From positions 3,216,268-3,280,267 of the forward strand of contig NC_045144.1 in the NCBI RefSeq assembly GCF_008831285.2: 64,000 nt of DNA. The letters are read 5' to 3'. Source of the stretch: Nymphaea colorata (taxonomy: Eukaryota > Streptophyta > Magnoliopsida > Nymphaeales > Nymphaeaceae). This document shows positions 22,280 through 33,430 of this stretch, piece after piece (the stretch's first letter is position 1; each line of letters opens with the position of its first letter). The translations under genes and the position numbers were made by a program. The notes beneath the pieces are model-generated. The model saw only the letters and a list, made by a program, of their open reading frames with translations. It searched no databases and had not been told where the DNA came from.

Positions 22280-22714
22280 TAGATGTCAAGATATCCAATT
22301 TGGATCACATATCCAATCAAATTATTCTAAAAAAATAAGATATATTGAAAAAAAAAAGTTAATATGCTATTAAGAAATTGGATTTAGATTTAAGATATAT
22401 GACACCTGATTCATATAAATATCCAATCGGATTCGGGTCGATCCAATCAAATTTAGTTTTAAATAAGTAACATATATCTATTATTACTATATTTGAAAAT
22501 CAACTAGATTGGGTTCAAAATTTGATTCAAATTTGGATGTAAACATAAAAATCAGATTCGAATTGGATTTAGATTGTGAAATCATATTTCTGATATAACT
22601 TTTCTTTGTTTATATTTGAAACCGATTTTGAACCCAAATTTGTAAATATAAAAAAACGAGTATGGTTATAGATATATCTGATTCTAATCCAAATCCAATT
22701 GGTTCACATCCCTA
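22280..22714. mobile_element. Dispersed non-autonomous repeat, GATGTCAA family, copy 1
   Basis: Starts tagatgtcaagatatccaat and ends ggttcacatcccta. The interior is made of alternating ccaatcaaatt and ggatttagatt phrases shared with the copies at 23265, 41224 and 49908. No target duplication could be confirmed. A (TA)n run at 22081-22100 lies just upstream. Confidence 0.55.
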
Positions 22715-23264
22715 CTAATTCCTTATGAAAAATTGCTATAATTCAAATTAGTTCATTTAATGGTGAAAACCTATCGATCGATATTTACAACACTGCTACA
22801 AATTGGAGGCAAGCGCTTTCAGCTGCTGTTGCCCCTAAGTCTAGTTCAGATCTGTCGCTCCGCCACTGTTTAAGGTCTTTGTTTGATTCTCATCTGTCTG
22901 TACTTCTCTCTCAGTTTGTTTGAATAATTCAAAACCTTTTCAATTATATCTGTATAATTTGTCGCCTCTCGTGTTGCTTACTATGGACCGGATCAGGGTT
23001 GAGACGTTAACATGAGTGGAGAGAAAAAGTCGGATCAGGTACAGACCCATTCTGCGCAAAATGGGCTTTACCCACCTGCCAAAATTCAATCCCAGCTCCA
23101 GCTAGTCTGTCTTGCTACAGGCTCAAGTTTTCCAAAAGGTGGTTTAATTGCAACATGAGTCTGACACAGCATGCAGCAGGTGAACATGGAGACCCACCAT
23201 TCTGGCTCAAAGTCTCACCTAACCTAACCTATGGAGTATAGGATTTCCTTTCGGTGCCTGAGGT
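22715..23264. other. Short intergenic spacer with a lone hAT-type end
   Basis: gtcgctccgccactg ends at 22868 and looks like the right terminus of the CAGTGGCGGA hAT family. A matching left end was not convincingly found; the nearest candidate, ggccacacca near 22071, lacks its first bases. No gene seen. Confidence 0.35.
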
Positions 23265-23716
23265 TAGGAACATCAATGGATCGAATTCTGTTCAGACATA
23301 TCCTTAATCATATCTACTTTTTCGGATATTCACATACTCTGATTCAAATTCAGATTCAAATTCAATTAAAAAAAAGTCATATTCGAATCCGAAATCTGAT
23401 TTTACAATCTGAATCCGATCCGAATGTAATTTTATATTTATATCTAAATCAGAATCTGAATTTTGAACCAGATTTTACCAATTTTCAAAATTTAATAGCA
23501 TTAGATACATGATATTTGTCTAAAAATGAATCCGATCTGAATCTGTATCTGAATCCAATAAGATATTTATGTATATCTGAATCTGATTGGATGTCATTTA
23601 TTAAATCCGAATCTGATCCGATTTCTTCCTCAGATATTAATTTTTTTTCCATATCTGATTTTTTTGGATTGGTTCTGTCGGATATCCAATTCAAATCAAA
23701 TATATTGACATCCCTA
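23265..23716. mobile_element. GATGTCAA-family non-autonomous element, copy 2 (452 bp)
   Basis: Left end taggaacatcaatggatc; right end tattgacatcccta (complement tagggatgtcaata). It is flanked by cctgaggt and cttggggt, matching at 6 of 8 positions, as for an old hAT-type 8-bp target duplication. The interior is a dense run of gaatctgaatcc-type phrases. ORFs on both strands here are by-products of this repetitiveness. Confidence 0.65.
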
Positions 23717-26700
23717 CTTGGGGTGCCATTTTCGCCACACTTCAACTTGCATGTCGGGTGGCTTTTATTTTGCAGCATACAAATTGACACACACGAGATT
23801 GAAACGGGGACTCGGCGCCTATCAGCTTCCACACCTCCGTTACACCAACCGCCTTGCAGATTACATAGTGTGCATGTAACTTAACTATGCTTCTTTAGAA
23901 AATAAGTCGAGCCCAAGCTTGAGAAAGGGCATGCAGTGGTGGAGACAAGTGTGGCTTTCTTGTGGGCAGTTGCCACACAGACCCCCCGAATAATGTACTT
24001 TGTGTTCTATCCTATAGTTTAGTTTATTACGTACTGGTGCCCTTCAAATATAAAATTTCTTATATTAATGCCTCTCTGCCGCAAATTTCTATCTTCACCA
24101 ATTAAAAAAACGCAGCTTGTTGCATCTACTAACATTATTGCTAATCATATTACTGTCGGCCAAGTATATTTAATCATATCTAACAATATTCGCATGTGCA
24201 GTATTGGATAGCTAAATTAAAATCAGAGAGCATGCATTCTTTTTTGAGTTTAAAAGTCAATAGTCAAAACCCAAAGGAGCTGTTTGATAGTTGAAATACT
24301 CAAGATTCATGAAACATTAATACTAGGAGTTTATGAATCTGTATTTTAAAGATTTATCAAACACTCCCAAAATGTTTAATTTACCAAATAATTGGCCTCT
24401 TAGTGGCATTATTTTTGTGTCCCTGCAGGTCATGAGTGTAATTTCAATGTGGCATTGGTAGCTCTATTATTTGTCTTAGTATACTAAGAACTGAAAGTTT
24501 TTTTTCCTTTTTTGGTACCACATTTACCTGAAGGGGAGAGCTTCAGCTCCCCATGTGGAACAGGACCGTAATATTGGAATTATCTTAATACTTTAATATT
24601 TTATGTGCGACGGTAGGCGCAGATGACCAGGTCCTGGTCAACCGCCTGCATCTGAAATATTGCATGCTTCCGATATTGTCAGGCATTTTCTGTGGGGGAC
24701 CGGAAATTCTGGGTCTGATGGTCAGGCTGGAACTTGTTCTTGTCCCCGAGTGTTTGAATCAAGTTGCTATTCTTACTACCTGTATGCGTTTTTACCGCAG
24801 GCCACTGAGAACGGTTCTTGTTTGTGTCGGACATGCTCGGTTAAACCCCAGCCGAAAACTTACTGGTCCTTGTGCTTTTTGGAGGATTTACCACATGTTA
24901 AGGCTGGCAAGAGAAATACGAGTTGTTGGCATGGTCACACAGAGCTGGTTTCATTATTAATAAAAAAATGCATCCTGGGGCCATGAAATTCATGTGGTTT
25001 TCACGCTGTTTTACATTAGAAATGATGAAATGTATACTGGGTAAGCTTGATCTATACAAGTTTCGACTTTCCTACTGTGGGAGTTTGAGTTCTCTGTTGT
25101 AGTATTTTATGATGAGTGGAAGGGTAATCTCACTGCTCCAATCGAATGAAGGTTAACCTTTCCCATCTCTTTAGAGTGGAGGAGAGTGGAGGGTTGCTTT
25201 CGGTGTCTTGATGTGGTGATTTTATTGTGCTTTAACTTGGGTATTAATACCTATAGAGTTAATGCAACAGAGGCTAACTGCCTAACATCCCCTGCCAAAC
25301 TCTATTTTATGCACTATTATTTACAGCATAAAGATTATATTAGGATTATGTTATCACCTTTTCTTAGGAATTTTCTTGAGCATACTGACATAACTGTGTT
25401 GACCACAACCATCCTTTCTAAAGAAGTACCTTTGTTCTAAATGGAGATTCTATGGGCTCGTTTGATGATGTTTTCTCAAGTAACATAATTAAAGAGATGG
25501 GGTACTTGAATCCCCTAATTAGTTTTCGGGCACGTAAAGGAAATTCTTAATTTCCCTAATTAACTAAATTTTCATATTAAAGACCGCCCAGTTTTGTGTT
25601 TTCTGTTCCTCCTAACTCCACAATAGTTGCAAAGTGAGATACGTTCATCATGTTTTTGGATGAAAAAGAATGATGTTTATGGTGTCAGTAGGATGGATTT
25701 AAATCACATATTAAGAAAATCAAATTACGAACAGATGACATATTAAGTAACCCTAATTTCACTCACTGATCAGCAGCAAAAGGTTACACTTGGTGGTGAG
25801 ATTTCATGTTACTTAACCTGTGCGCGCATGCCTTTTTTATATGTGTGTGTGTATGTGCATGGATGTTATGTGTGATAACTAAAAATTAACCTTATAGACA
25901 ATTTGAATGGTCTTATCTCAAAGTGGAAGAGCGACTTGTTATTTCTGATAGCGGCTCTGGACCCTCGGGAGTGGGGGTTGGGAGGGACTGGGAGATTAGT
26001 CTCTCGCTCACCTGACTTATTATATTTCTGGTAAGAAAAACCAAACCTACATCATATTTATAGGTCATATATATATATATATATATTGTGAATTTCAAGT
26101 TCAAATTAAATGATGTAAAAATTGACATTCGAAGTGATTGAAATCTAAAATGTCAGATAAGATAAGGCATTAAAGGCGGCGATGAGATATGAGCCACAAG
26201 GGCGTCCCATGAAATCCACTTACAAAGCAACGGAACCAAAAGCAAAGCGCACAATCTGATGCAGATTCTTTCGAGCTTTACAATCTATTTCAAGTCCTCC
26301 CTTTTATTTTTCCTTTTTCTTTTTGTGGTTATCGTCTCGCGCAAAGGAACGTATATCTGTCAAGATAACATTGATGATGCCCATATCAGAAAAAGCAATG
26401 CACCATCCCTGAAAAGGACTGGTGATTACTTCATCCACGGAACTTCTCTCAAGCAAGACGTCTAGTCTTCAAACCCCACTTTGTTCACCTAGATAAAACA
26501 GGCAGTAAAAAAAAAAAAAAGGGGAAAGAAGAAACAAAGGAAAGGATTGTGACAGGCTTTAAAACCCCAGAACAACTGCAGGATGGATCTGCAGGCACAC
26601 CCGGTCCAGGTGGGTCCATCTGAATCAGACCTGGTCTAAGTCCAGTACTAGGCATAAGAATCACGTCCTAGCTTCCACTGGAGGTGAGGAGAGACCAGAG

Positions 26701-28584
26701 TCAGTTCGCCGTCTGGGACAAGAAGCATTTAGACCGAGTTCTTGCAAGTTGGCGAGTCCCATTAGCTTGTCAAAGCATCACTCTCTTAGTCCAACTTTGA
26801 CTGTTCTTGTATGTTACCTTATCAGTTTGAACAGTTTTTCCCTTTTCCTGCTTCGGGATCTTTGCTTTTTTACCTTTTAAATGTCACTTTGTTTGAGGTC
26901 CTGCTTTTATGATATCTTGCTGGATATTTTGTGATATTGTGAGCAATTCATAAATTTACCTAACAAATGCGACATATTCGTATAAAACACTTTTTAAAGT
27001 ATCCAACCAACCTAACCAGGTTAGGTGCATCGGATAGTAACATAATGTTATTGTTCCCAAATGGCGCCCTTCCAATATCTTTCTTGTCTTTCAAATGATT
27101 TAAAAATTAAGAGAGTTGCACTTTTTTTGTGTGTTTCTGGAAAAGAAATTTCTTGGATTCCTGATTTCCCGCATCGTGTTTGAACTCACAAAAACAGGAG
27201 ATTGACTTCCAGAAATTTTCCAACAGTATGAATTTTTGGGATTGGATACATTGGAACAGTTTGGAAGTTAAAAGTCTGGCATCCAGGGAGAATAATCCTC
27301 TTGTTCATGTTGTTCTTTTCCCAGGACTCTAAATGGATCCATGGCATTGGATTTCAGAAGAACATCGATCACTATACATCGTATTTTTGCAAGGGAGATA
27401 TTATAGGACACCCTTAAAAAATATGGTCTCCTAGCTTGTGTTTGGATGACAACCAGCACGAGGTATTATGTGGAAAAAACGTTTGGGGCAGTGGGGAGGG
27501 GGGAGGGAGGAATTCACACCCTTTTGGAATCGGCACTTTGTCAAAATTGGGATTTTATATCTAATTTCAACCATCACTCAAACACGGCTTAATGGTTTTG
27601 ACAAAAGAGGATTCACAATATTAATTCCTTGAAAACTATTTTCACTAAAAAATTATCAAAATTACTGCTCAATTTTGTTGTGAGCTTCATGGGCTTGGGC
27701 CCCAACCCTTCTCATAATTCCATAGCATGAACTCCTGACGAAAATCTGTCGCTATTCTGAAAGATAATCAGGTGGCTTTGGTCCGTGCCTTGAAAGTTAG
27801 CTGTGAATATTCAAGACCCAACAGCACATAGAGTTCAATTCTCAGACTAAATTCATGGGCATGGAATCTTAATGCCTAGGAAGATGGCATCACTCAGCCC
27901 CCACAGCATAACTGGGAAATAATTTCTCCCGACAGTTAGATACTGTTTCGTTTGCCCTGAGGGACCATAGAGGTCCATCGCCATTAAAGGAAGGGGAGCT
28001 GCGACTTGCATTTTGTGAAAAAAGAAAAAGGAACCGGAGCTCAAACCACATCGAATAGAATATGCCAGTGAAATGCACCGAATTCTAACCAGGGAAAATC
28101 TCGATAACTCTACAACCAAGTAATTGGTAGCTTGATGGACTAGCTAGTGTTCCTGCGCTTTCGTTGGAGAAAAGAGATGAACAATGTTAATGAAGGCAAA
28201 ATAAGTATAATAAGAAGCGTAACAGAACATGGAGAAGCCGATCTTGTATCTTATACAACTCAGCACTACAGCTTATTAATATCTTAACAAAAATTTTGGA
28301 AGGTCCTTGTTTGTTTCTTCCTCTGGCTTGTGATGTGAAGCAAACAACAGTTTTCTGCTTAATGACACTATACAAGCTTGGGGGTAAGAGGAGACATCCC
28401 CGCCAACAAGCAAGGGGCAACATATTTTACGTTTTGCCATCAACCAGAGTCACAAAACTTTTGCTTTTTTAGCTTTTTGACTAGAAGTAATCATGAGAGC
28501 ATGGACTTCAGCCATTTTTGTTGGACTGGAGATGTGATGTACCAGTTATTTTAAAAAATTCAACTGTTTTACCTTTGATACACG

Positions 28585-28622
<38 letters not shown>

Positions 28623-28827
28623 GACTTTTGGCAAGTAGATGGCTGCAGAAAGAAATGTTACTGCGCCTCTCTCTGTTGTACTAGACTACACTGGTTATAC
28701 TTTTTCTTCTCTACTCGTTAAAGTAGGTGCAAGGGTTTCATCATCATGGTCGTGAAAACAGGAGGAGGGGAGGGTTTCAAGGATGACCCACCATGAAATC
28801 TGAAAGAATCGATCACTGTTCAAATGG
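23717..28827. other. Intergenic, no gene recognised
   Basis: Contains a possible hAT-family start (cagtggtggagacaag) at 23934 without a partner, a (TA)n run at 26066-26086 and a (CT)n run at about 28591-28618. Overlapping frames at 24660-24986, one cysteine-rich, and a 68-codon frame with a hydrophobic start at 26259-26465 were considered but not supported as genes. Confidence 0.4.
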
Positions 28828-28835
28828 ATCCGAAA

Positions 28836-29495
28836 CAGTGGCGGAGCCAGACAAGTTTTCTGGAGGGGGCACCCATTCATAGATTTTCACATACGAAGGG
28901 GCACTCACATATAGAACAAAGCAAATATTTAAAGATATTAATGTAAAAATAAACAAACATTGAGGGATGTTTGGCGAAGCTTTGATCTCCTCATTCCTCA
29001 AGTGCGATTAGATCGCCAAACAAAAATCCTTCATAAATTAGACAAATTTGAAAACTGAAATTCATTACAGGAAAATCCTATACTTTAAGTGCTACTGCTA
29101 TCAGATTCACCGCTTCTTCTTAATTTTCCACTAATAGTTAAGAAAAGAAACAAAAAAGCAGGAGTCAGGAGCAGCAGAGGCGGAGGAGACAGAAGCGATT
29201 AAATGTCAGACTCTCGGACATTTACCCCTTGGCCTGCCGCCAGCGATTTCGGTGTTGGCTTAGAATTCTCGAAAATCCCTGAACGAGATGCTTGCAGTAA
29301 CCTCGCCTAGAGGCTGGAGCATAACAGAAAGCGGGCTGGAGGCAGAAGAAAACGGTGGGGCGCGACCCAATTCTGGCATGGGCAACTGCCAAAACATGCC
29401 TTGAAGCTCCGCATGTGAAGCTCCTTTTCACATGGAGCTTTATTGGGCTGGTGTGGGCAGAGGCCCACGCCAGCCCACACGTAGCTCCGCTACTG
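28836..29495. mobile_element. Non-autonomous hAT element (660 bp) with exact 8-bp target duplication
   Basis: Left end CAGTGGCGGAGCCAGAC; right end gtagctccgctactg, whose complement CAGTAGCGGAGCTAC matches the left end at 12 of the first 14 positions. The element is flanked on both sides by atccgaaa (28828-28835 and 29496-29503). An 8-bp duplication and CAGTG ends are the signature of hAT transposons. No transposase frame is present, so it must have been moved by an element elsewhere. Confidence 0.88.
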
Positions 29496-29503
29496 ATCCG
29501 AAA

Positions 29504-31206
29504 CATGAGTTTGAAATATTTTGGAACTGTCTGCTCAGTTTCTGAAAGGTTGAAATGAGAGCTCAAGGAGTTCTGCACAACAGACGACTGGTTTAGTGGG
29601 AAGAATCACATTGTCATTGAGGAGAATATGGATATTACAGGTTCAACCGGTGGAGAAGTCTCCTGCCCCGAGGAGGCAAAACCTCAAGGGCCAAACCTTT
29701 TAAAATCATACTGTGCCAGCTAAGAACAAGAAAGTACCCGGTGTTTCCTTCCTCAAAGGACAATGGCATCAAGGAGACTCAAGCATCAGTCACAATATCT
29801 TAACGCTTTAGTTTAGTTAACGGCAATGGGAAACAGCTGATTTGTTTAGATGATCAGAACAGATTTACAGTTACTGCGTCTTTTCTCATCTCCTCGATGA
29901 AAATTAAGCTCCTTTCTATCTTGTCTCTGTTGCTGAGTAGACAGGTCTCTTCGTAGCCTTCATCACAAAGGCCATGGCTGTCCCGTCTGAGGCTTGAACG
30001 TGGGATGCCTCCCTAGCGGAGGACAGTCACGTTCTCCGCAGAGCCAGAGGAACGGGCCCCATGGGAGTGCGGTAAATAGTTTTACCCAACTTAAACAGGC
30101 CAAGACCTTCAAAAACAGTAGTTTTCTGCCCTATAATCTTGTAAAAACTATATCAACTCAATCGTCTGACAGATAAATGGAATAAGCAACTCTAGTGCAT
30201 CATTTCGACCTCATCAACGTACTTTCTGCTACAGCATTGGACATTTTGTCTTTAAGAGGATCTCGATGACTGGGAAAATCTTAAAAACCTTTCGAAATTA
30301 GCTCTTCTCAGGAAAATCTTGTACATTGCCATACATAAAAATTTAAGAAAATGGAAATGGTGCAGAAAATATTTCGATCAGCAACCTCAGACAAAAGTTT
30401 GATACTGCTAAAAGCTTAAAACTAATGACTACAAACTATCCTCATTATGTTTGCTTCTGCAAATATCAAGCAGAATCAAGGTACTTTGAAACATGCTAAT
30501 CACATAAATTTTCTGTTAATAAGGTCGAGGGCATATCCTTCAACAGGCGTTTTACCGGAAAATGATAGTTATATATGACACAGAAGGACATGTCAGGAAT
30601 CAATCAATATAATTTAGCCTCAATCTGCCGATGACGTCCTCTGTAAGTAATAATCCACCGTTCTCCATTATCGGCCCTGCAAGACTGCCTTTGCTACCAT
30701 CGCAACAGGCGGCATGGTTATCTTCATCATCATCACTACCATCGTCATCAACACAAATGTGTTAGTTGCTAGATGGTGCACCAACATGTTCATCTAGCGT
30801 ACCAGGATGAGATGAGCAACTCATATTTGTGCTTCTCGCAGTTTGATGGATCAGGAATCGAAAGCATCAGTCTATTCATTGATAAACTACAAATCATTCC
30901 TTTTCCTCAAATGGTAAATAATATTCTGATGAAATCACAGTGTTTTAAAACTTTATGGCATTCTGCAGTTAACAGATCCCAATAATGTAGAACACGAGAA
31001 AACGAGAAAATCAAGCAGCAGAGAGAGACACAGATAATTATAGACAGCACATACCAGCTTTTTATGTCTGCACAACGTGAGGCATCCTAAAACTCATTTA
31101 CATCTTCATCCTTCTCAGGTTTCACACTCTGCAGAAGCATTGACGAAATCCAGAAATACCCACCAAAAGAGGAAGAAAAGAAAAATGGGTTTCTGTTCAA
31201 CGGTTG
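29504..31206. other. Intergenic between hAT element and serine-rich gene
   Basis: No gene recognised. On the minus strand about 30605-30771 an acidic frame (VDDDGSDDDEDNHAACCDG) comes from a GAT-type triplet tract and lacks a start. The part nearest 31206 should hold the 3' UTR of the minus-strand gene. Confidence 0.4.
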
Positions 31207-31884
31207 TCAAAAAGCCTTCCGGTTCTTCTCCTTTCTGCAGAGGAAATAACCAAAACTGAACAGACTGCTTCTCCCTCTAGAAATGTAAGGTGGTGGCACG
31301 TTCAAAACTGGGTTGATTCTCACGCCGTTGTTGTGTTCCTTCTTCTTCAGCGGCGGTTTTTTCCCTGCCTTGATAGGATTTGCTGACAATAATGCCGGTG
31401 GTGGTGCTGCCGCTTTCTTTGCGGGCAGCGTCGCCTCCTTCGTGTTCGACCCCATTGATTTGCTTCTTGTCATCTTGTTCAGAGAAGAGAGCAAGCCAGA
31501 CTTCGTGATGCTCCTGCAATTCAGGCTGTTGCTTCTGCGGAATCCCCAGAAGGATTTGGATGCCGCAGGTGCCGGAGTCGGCTGCTTCTCACTATCTAAT
31601 ATCTCTTTCAGGCTCCCTGATCTTGAACTCCGGGGTGGAACGGAGGCAAGAGGTGCGCTGATGGCTGCAAGAGGGAGGATCTTTCCGTTGTAGAAGAGCT
31701 GATCAGCTGGGGAGGAGTAATTTTGCTCGGGAATGCAGAAATGGAAGTCACATGAGGATGATTGCAGGAGGGAGGAGTCTTCTCGGTGATCACCGATGCG
31801 ATCAGTTTGCGAAAGATCGCTCGAGAACGAGATCCGGGGGCTAAAAGTCCAGCCGGAATTATCAGAAACGATTTCGAGTGCCAT
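31207..31884 (-). CDS. Plant-specific serine-rich protein (MAKR / DUF1645-like), intact copy
   Basis: 225 codons, intronless. Residues 46-72 hold a hydrophobic/polar block CDFHFCIPE followed by SPADQLFYNGKILPL. This ADxLFxNGxI(R/L)P pattern is typical of a group of plant regulatory proteins annotated as membrane-associated kinase regulator-like or DUF1645-like. Residues 111-122 are SFWGFRRSNSLN, then a serine-rich stretch (to about 146), a lysine/alanine/proline linker, a conserved NPVLNVPPPYIS box (191-202) and a basic end with a CRKEKNRKAF tail. No transmembrane segment or signal peptide is seen; a cytosolic, membrane-edge or nuclear regulatory role is inferred from the family. The ATG at 31884 begins MALEIVSDNSGWTFSPRIS, shared with the duplicate at 43467. 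An 87-codon upstream ORF ends 14 bases before it. The left breakpoint of the tandem duplication (31547/31548) cuts through codon 112-113. Confidence 0.82.
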   Translation of the reverse strand: MALEIVSDNSGWTFSPRISFSSDLSQTDRIGDHREDSSLLQSSSCDFHFCIPEQNYSSPADQLFYNGKILPLAAISAPLASVPPRSSRSGSLKEILDSEKQPTPAPAASKSFWGFRRSNSLNCRSITKSGLLSSLNKMTRSKSMGSNTKEATLPAKKAAAPPPALLSANPIKAGKKPPLKKKEHNNGVRINPVLNVPPPYISRGRSSLFSFGYFLCRKEKNRKAF

Positions 31885-31898
31885 GAATGGTGCCGAAA

Positions 31899-32162
31899 CT
31901 AGAAACTTTTCAGTTTAGAGAGCTTAAAATTTTCAAAGAAGAAATGAGGTTGAAAGACATCATGTCTCAGCAAAAGCAATTCAGGAAGACTGGAGAATTT
32001 TTGAAAATCATATACAAAGAAACGGAGCGGAAACGAAGCGAGGAATTTGGAATAAATGATCAATCTCTCGACCGAGATATGGGAGTTTGGCAGTTGAAGG
32101 AAGTGACGTCTCGGTAGAGGAACAGGAAGAATTTGTCGAAATGGTGAAGATGGGAGAGACAA
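31899..32162 (-). other. Upstream ORF (87 codons) in the 5' leader of the serine-rich gene
   Basis: Starts MSLPSSPFRQILPVP and ends FKLSKLKSF, leaving 14 bases before the main ATG. It is basic and leucine/phenylalanine-rich with no known domain. The duplicate at 43482-43745 keeps the same start, stop, length and spacing. The two copies differ at about 18 of 264 bases by my count, of which about 12 change the residue, so there is no clear sign of protein-level constraint. If transcribed it would be expected to lower translation of the main ORF. Confidence 0.5.
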
Positions 32163-33430
32163 AAAAGAAGATCGGCTGGACTGTGTAACTACAATAACAA
32201 AAGAAAAGAGAACAGGAGAAATGAAAGGGCAAATCTGAGGTTTTAATCACAGAAGATGAAAGCCGAATTGGTTTGCCCAGACAGATCAATTCTCTCTCTC
32301 TCTCTTTCCATGTTCTTTAAAGGGGCTCCCTTGTAAAGCTTTATCATATCCTTCTCTCTCCCTCTCTCTGATGGTGGGTGCCAGAGAAGGAAGGAAACTG
32401 AAAAGTGCCGAGCAGAGTGAAACATGCCACAGACCATAAAGAAAATATGCTCCTCGGCCTTGTTTTCAACCGATGAACAGCGGTAAAGCACCTAATCAAT
32501 GTGTTTCTGTGAAAGACCAAGGATGTAAATTAGATTTATAAGACCGAAACGACAAAAAATGATCCATGAGAAGAGGAAAACTGAACGAGTCACTGTTACG
32601 TGGATTACAGGCGCATCCGATGCACCCTTCTTTCCCTTTCATTGTATTCCGATAAAATAATACTAAGTACATATTTGTGCTCTTTCTACAACCTAGCTCC
32701 TTCCCAATCTCCACCCTTTTCCATATATAGGATAATTCAACAGACCTTGAGGGATTAATTTCCATGTCCTCTATTACTGGTAACAACACGAATTATCAAG
32801 ATAATTTTTTGCCACTTCAGTAAAGTGGCGGTACGCGAGAGGTGAAGCCACCCTCCTTCCCATACTGACCAGCTACGTAAGTAACGCCCTCGGAACGCCA
32901 CTTCAGTTCAAGTGAATACCCAAAATCATGACTGTCTCTCTGCATCATGAGCACTGCCATAGTAGCATTATTGTAAGACATAGTAATTGGGTAGGCTCGC
33001 TTGAGGCTTGCCTATCAGAGTGGGTGGTTCATTAAGTGGTACCGGCTTTTGAAGGTTTCTGTCACAAAAAGTAAAACTGGAAAGGAATGATAGACAAAAT
33101 TCAGCACTAGAAGAGTACCTGCTCTGTTTTGCCATTTCCTGTTGATCTTTGAAAACGGTCTATTGCTTGCGCATCTGGTTAGTCAGATCAGCTTATGACA
33201 TTTAAGTTGAAGGAGGTCAAGAATTCGATACACATGCAGCTTGTCTTGTGTCCAGGCCAAGGCCGACTGGTGGACAATGGAGTTGCTGACCTTGCTAATT
33301 GGAAATATAAAATGAGATGAATCATAAAACAACCTCGCTAATTGAGTGGAAAATAGGTTCAGCAATTCTTCCTAGCTGTCTTTTCTGTTCTTCTTTGGGC
33401 AATTTTCTTGTGAAACAGATATAAAGAATG
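32163..33430. other. Upstream region of the serine-rich gene; 32312-33430 only in unit A
   Basis: The first 150 bp match unit B. From the (CT)n run at 32288-32310 onward, 1.1 kb has no counterpart in B, where the (CT)n run joins directly to the gttgtcatgggg segment at 43896. It would be the promoter-side region of the intact gene. No other gene seen. Confidence 0.55.

Noticed and set aside
23231-23884. Long frames on both strands
   Set aside because: They come from the repetitive gaatctgaatcc interior of a transposable element.
23934-24100. Possible hAT start cagtggtggagacaag
   Set aside because: No partner end or target duplication found.
24660-24986. Overlapping 98- and 108-codon frames, one cysteine-rich
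   Set aside because: Two frames open over the same DNA, with no recognisable domain and no clear splice structure; most likely chance.
26259-26465. 68-codon frame with a hydrophobic N-terminus resembling a secreted peptide
   Set aside because: T-rich DNA easily encodes hydrophobic runs; no family match or promoter evidence.
30605-30771. Acidic minus-strand frame from GAT-type triplets
   Set aside because: No start codon or acceptor site; similar triplet-rich DNA occurs at 36130-36175 without a frame.
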